Made by a program: the position numbers and the translations under genes
Part shown: positions 5,639-6,342 of the stretch, piece after piece
Layout of the letters: every line of letters begins with the position of its first letter
Numbering within the stretch: position 1 is the first letter of the stretch
Assembly (NCBI GenBank): GCA_902803455.1
Contig: CADCQC010000246.1
Coordinates: 1 to 6,342 of the forward strand
Length of the DNA: 6,342 bases
Source: an uncultured Prevotellaceae bacterium
Lineage (GTDB): Bacteria > Bacteroidota > Bacteroidia > Bacteroidales > Bacteroidaceae
Reading direction: 5' to 3'
The notes under the pieces: generated by a model
The model's input: the letters and a program-made list of their open reading frames with translations, nothing else
Told to the model about the DNA's origin: nothing
The model's database searches: none

Positions 5639-6342
5639 TCATCGGATGGTGACCGTGGTCGTTTTCAGACCTTTGGGATGACTGGTATTTCCTGTCAAAA
5701 TCTCATATTTGCCTGGTAACACACGCATGGTGTTGGTTGACTCATCCCATACTTCAAACTGTTCACGGGGAAGGGCGATTTCTACCACTTTACTTTCTTG
5801 TGGTTGAAGTGTTACTTTCTTGAAACCTCGTAACGACTTGATAGGGCCACTTGTGTCCTTTATCCTCTTGATGTATAATTGAACGGTTTCGGTGCCCGTG
5901 GTTTTACCGGTATTCTTTACGCTCACCATCACCTTGCCTTTCTTGTATACGGGTTTCGAGAGGTCAAAAGTGGTGTAGCTCAGACCATGACCAAATGCAA
6001 AGAGGGGCTCTCCCTTGAAATAACGGTATGTGCGGTTGGTCATACGGTAATCGAGAAAATCGGGCAGATCGCTCACGCGTTGATAAAAGGTGATGGGCAA
6101 TTTGCCGCTGGGATTAAAGTCACCGAATAACACGTCGGCAACAGCATGACCTCCTTGTTCTCCTGGATACCAGGCCTGCAGAATGGCTTCTGCGTTTTGT
6201 GTCTCTGGAACCATGGCGATAGCACTGCCTGAACAACAGACAAATACCACATGCTTACCAGCTGCATGCAAGGCGGCCATCACTTGGCGTTGGGCTTCTG
6301 GCAACTCGATATCGGTGCGGTCGCCTCCCTTGAATCCAGGGG
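5639..6342 (-). CDS. Glycoside hydrolase family 3 beta-glycosidase, 3' part
   Basis: The frame runs from the right edge to a TGA at 5641-5639 and gives 233 C-terminal residues. The sequence beginning GFKGGDRTDIELP, then NPSGKLPITFY and FAFGHGLSYTTF, is characteristic of the second (alpha/beta) domain of GH3 enzymes. The last 100 or so residues are the fibronectin-III-like domain (VKNTGKTTGTETVQLYI, SLRGFKKVTLQPQES). GGDRTDIELP resembles beta-xylosidase-type GH3 enzymes of Prevotella and Bacteroides, but beta-glucosidase activity is equally possible. The N-terminal barrel with the nucleophile aspartate, any signal peptide and the probable acid/base region lie outside the window; whole enzymes are usually about 750-870 residues. 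An internal TTG at 6304 is not a start, since conserved family sequence continues upstream of it. It is on the same strand as the HU-SPOR operon but that operon has its own promoter. Confidence 0.93.
   Translation of the reverse strand, partial: PGFKGGDRTDIELPEAQRQVMAALHAAGKHVVFVCCSGSAIAMVPETQNAEAILQAWYPGEQGGHAVADVLFGDFNPSGKLPITFYQRVSDLPDFLDYRMTNRTYRYFKGEPLFAFGHGLSYTTFDLSKPVYKKGKVMVSVKNTGKTTGTETVQLYIKRIKDTSGPIKSLRGFKKVTLQPQESKVVEIALPREQFEVWDESTNTMRVLPGKYEILTGNTSHPKGLKTTTVTIR

Noticed and set aside
6302..6304. TTG start for a short GH3 C-terminal gene
   Set aside because: The conserved GH3 sequence GFKGGDRTDIE continues upstream of it to the window edge, so the gene is simply cut by the window.

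Overview
The window looks like a chromosomal segment from the phylum Bacteroidota, probably Bacteroidales and Prevotella-like. Evidence: it contains a DUF4295 mini-protein (a Bacteroidota-specific family) directly before ftsY and rimO. No gene has a Shine-Dalgarno sequence. Two promoter -7 elements fit the Bacteroidetes primary sigma consensus TAnnTTTG. It also carries an HU-CCDC81/SPOR protein, a family typical of this phylum. Base composition looks even by eye and I see no mobile elements, RNA genes or CRISPR.

Layout, plus strand: the 3' end of a DUF4295 gene (1-149) is followed by a hairpin terminator (171-201) and a new promoter just before ftsY. Then comes a tight co-directional run: ftsY (343-1302), rimO (1314-2615) and a gene for a membrane-anchored protein with two HU-like domains, one transmembrane helix and a C-terminal LysM domain (2660-3946).

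Layout, minus strand: reading leftward from the right edge are the 3' part of a GH3 beta-glycosidase gene (6342-5639), then a clear promoter, then a two-gene operon. That operon encodes an HU-CCDC81/transmembrane/SPOR protein (5547-4483) and, one base later, a zinc-ribbon/FHA protein (4481-3960). It runs convergently into the HU-LysM gene, with only 13 bases between the two stop codons.

How they may work together: FtsY delivers ribosomes to the inner membrane and RimO modifies ribosomal protein S12, so the left half is translation and secretion housekeeping. The centre is the interesting part. Two unrelated-looking proteins, convergently placed, share one plan: cytoplasmic HU-type domain(s), a single membrane helix and a periplasmic peptidoglycan-binding domain (LysM in one, SPOR in the other). 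Between them lies a possible phospho-signalling adaptor (FHA). The inference is a nucleoid-to-cell-wall tether, perhaps linked to chromosome segregation or division. The HU-CCDC81/SPOR family has been proposed in the literature to act in chromosome partition; the pairing with a tandem-HU LysM protein and the FHA protein is my reading of this locus. The GH3 enzyme is unrelated polysaccharide metabolism.
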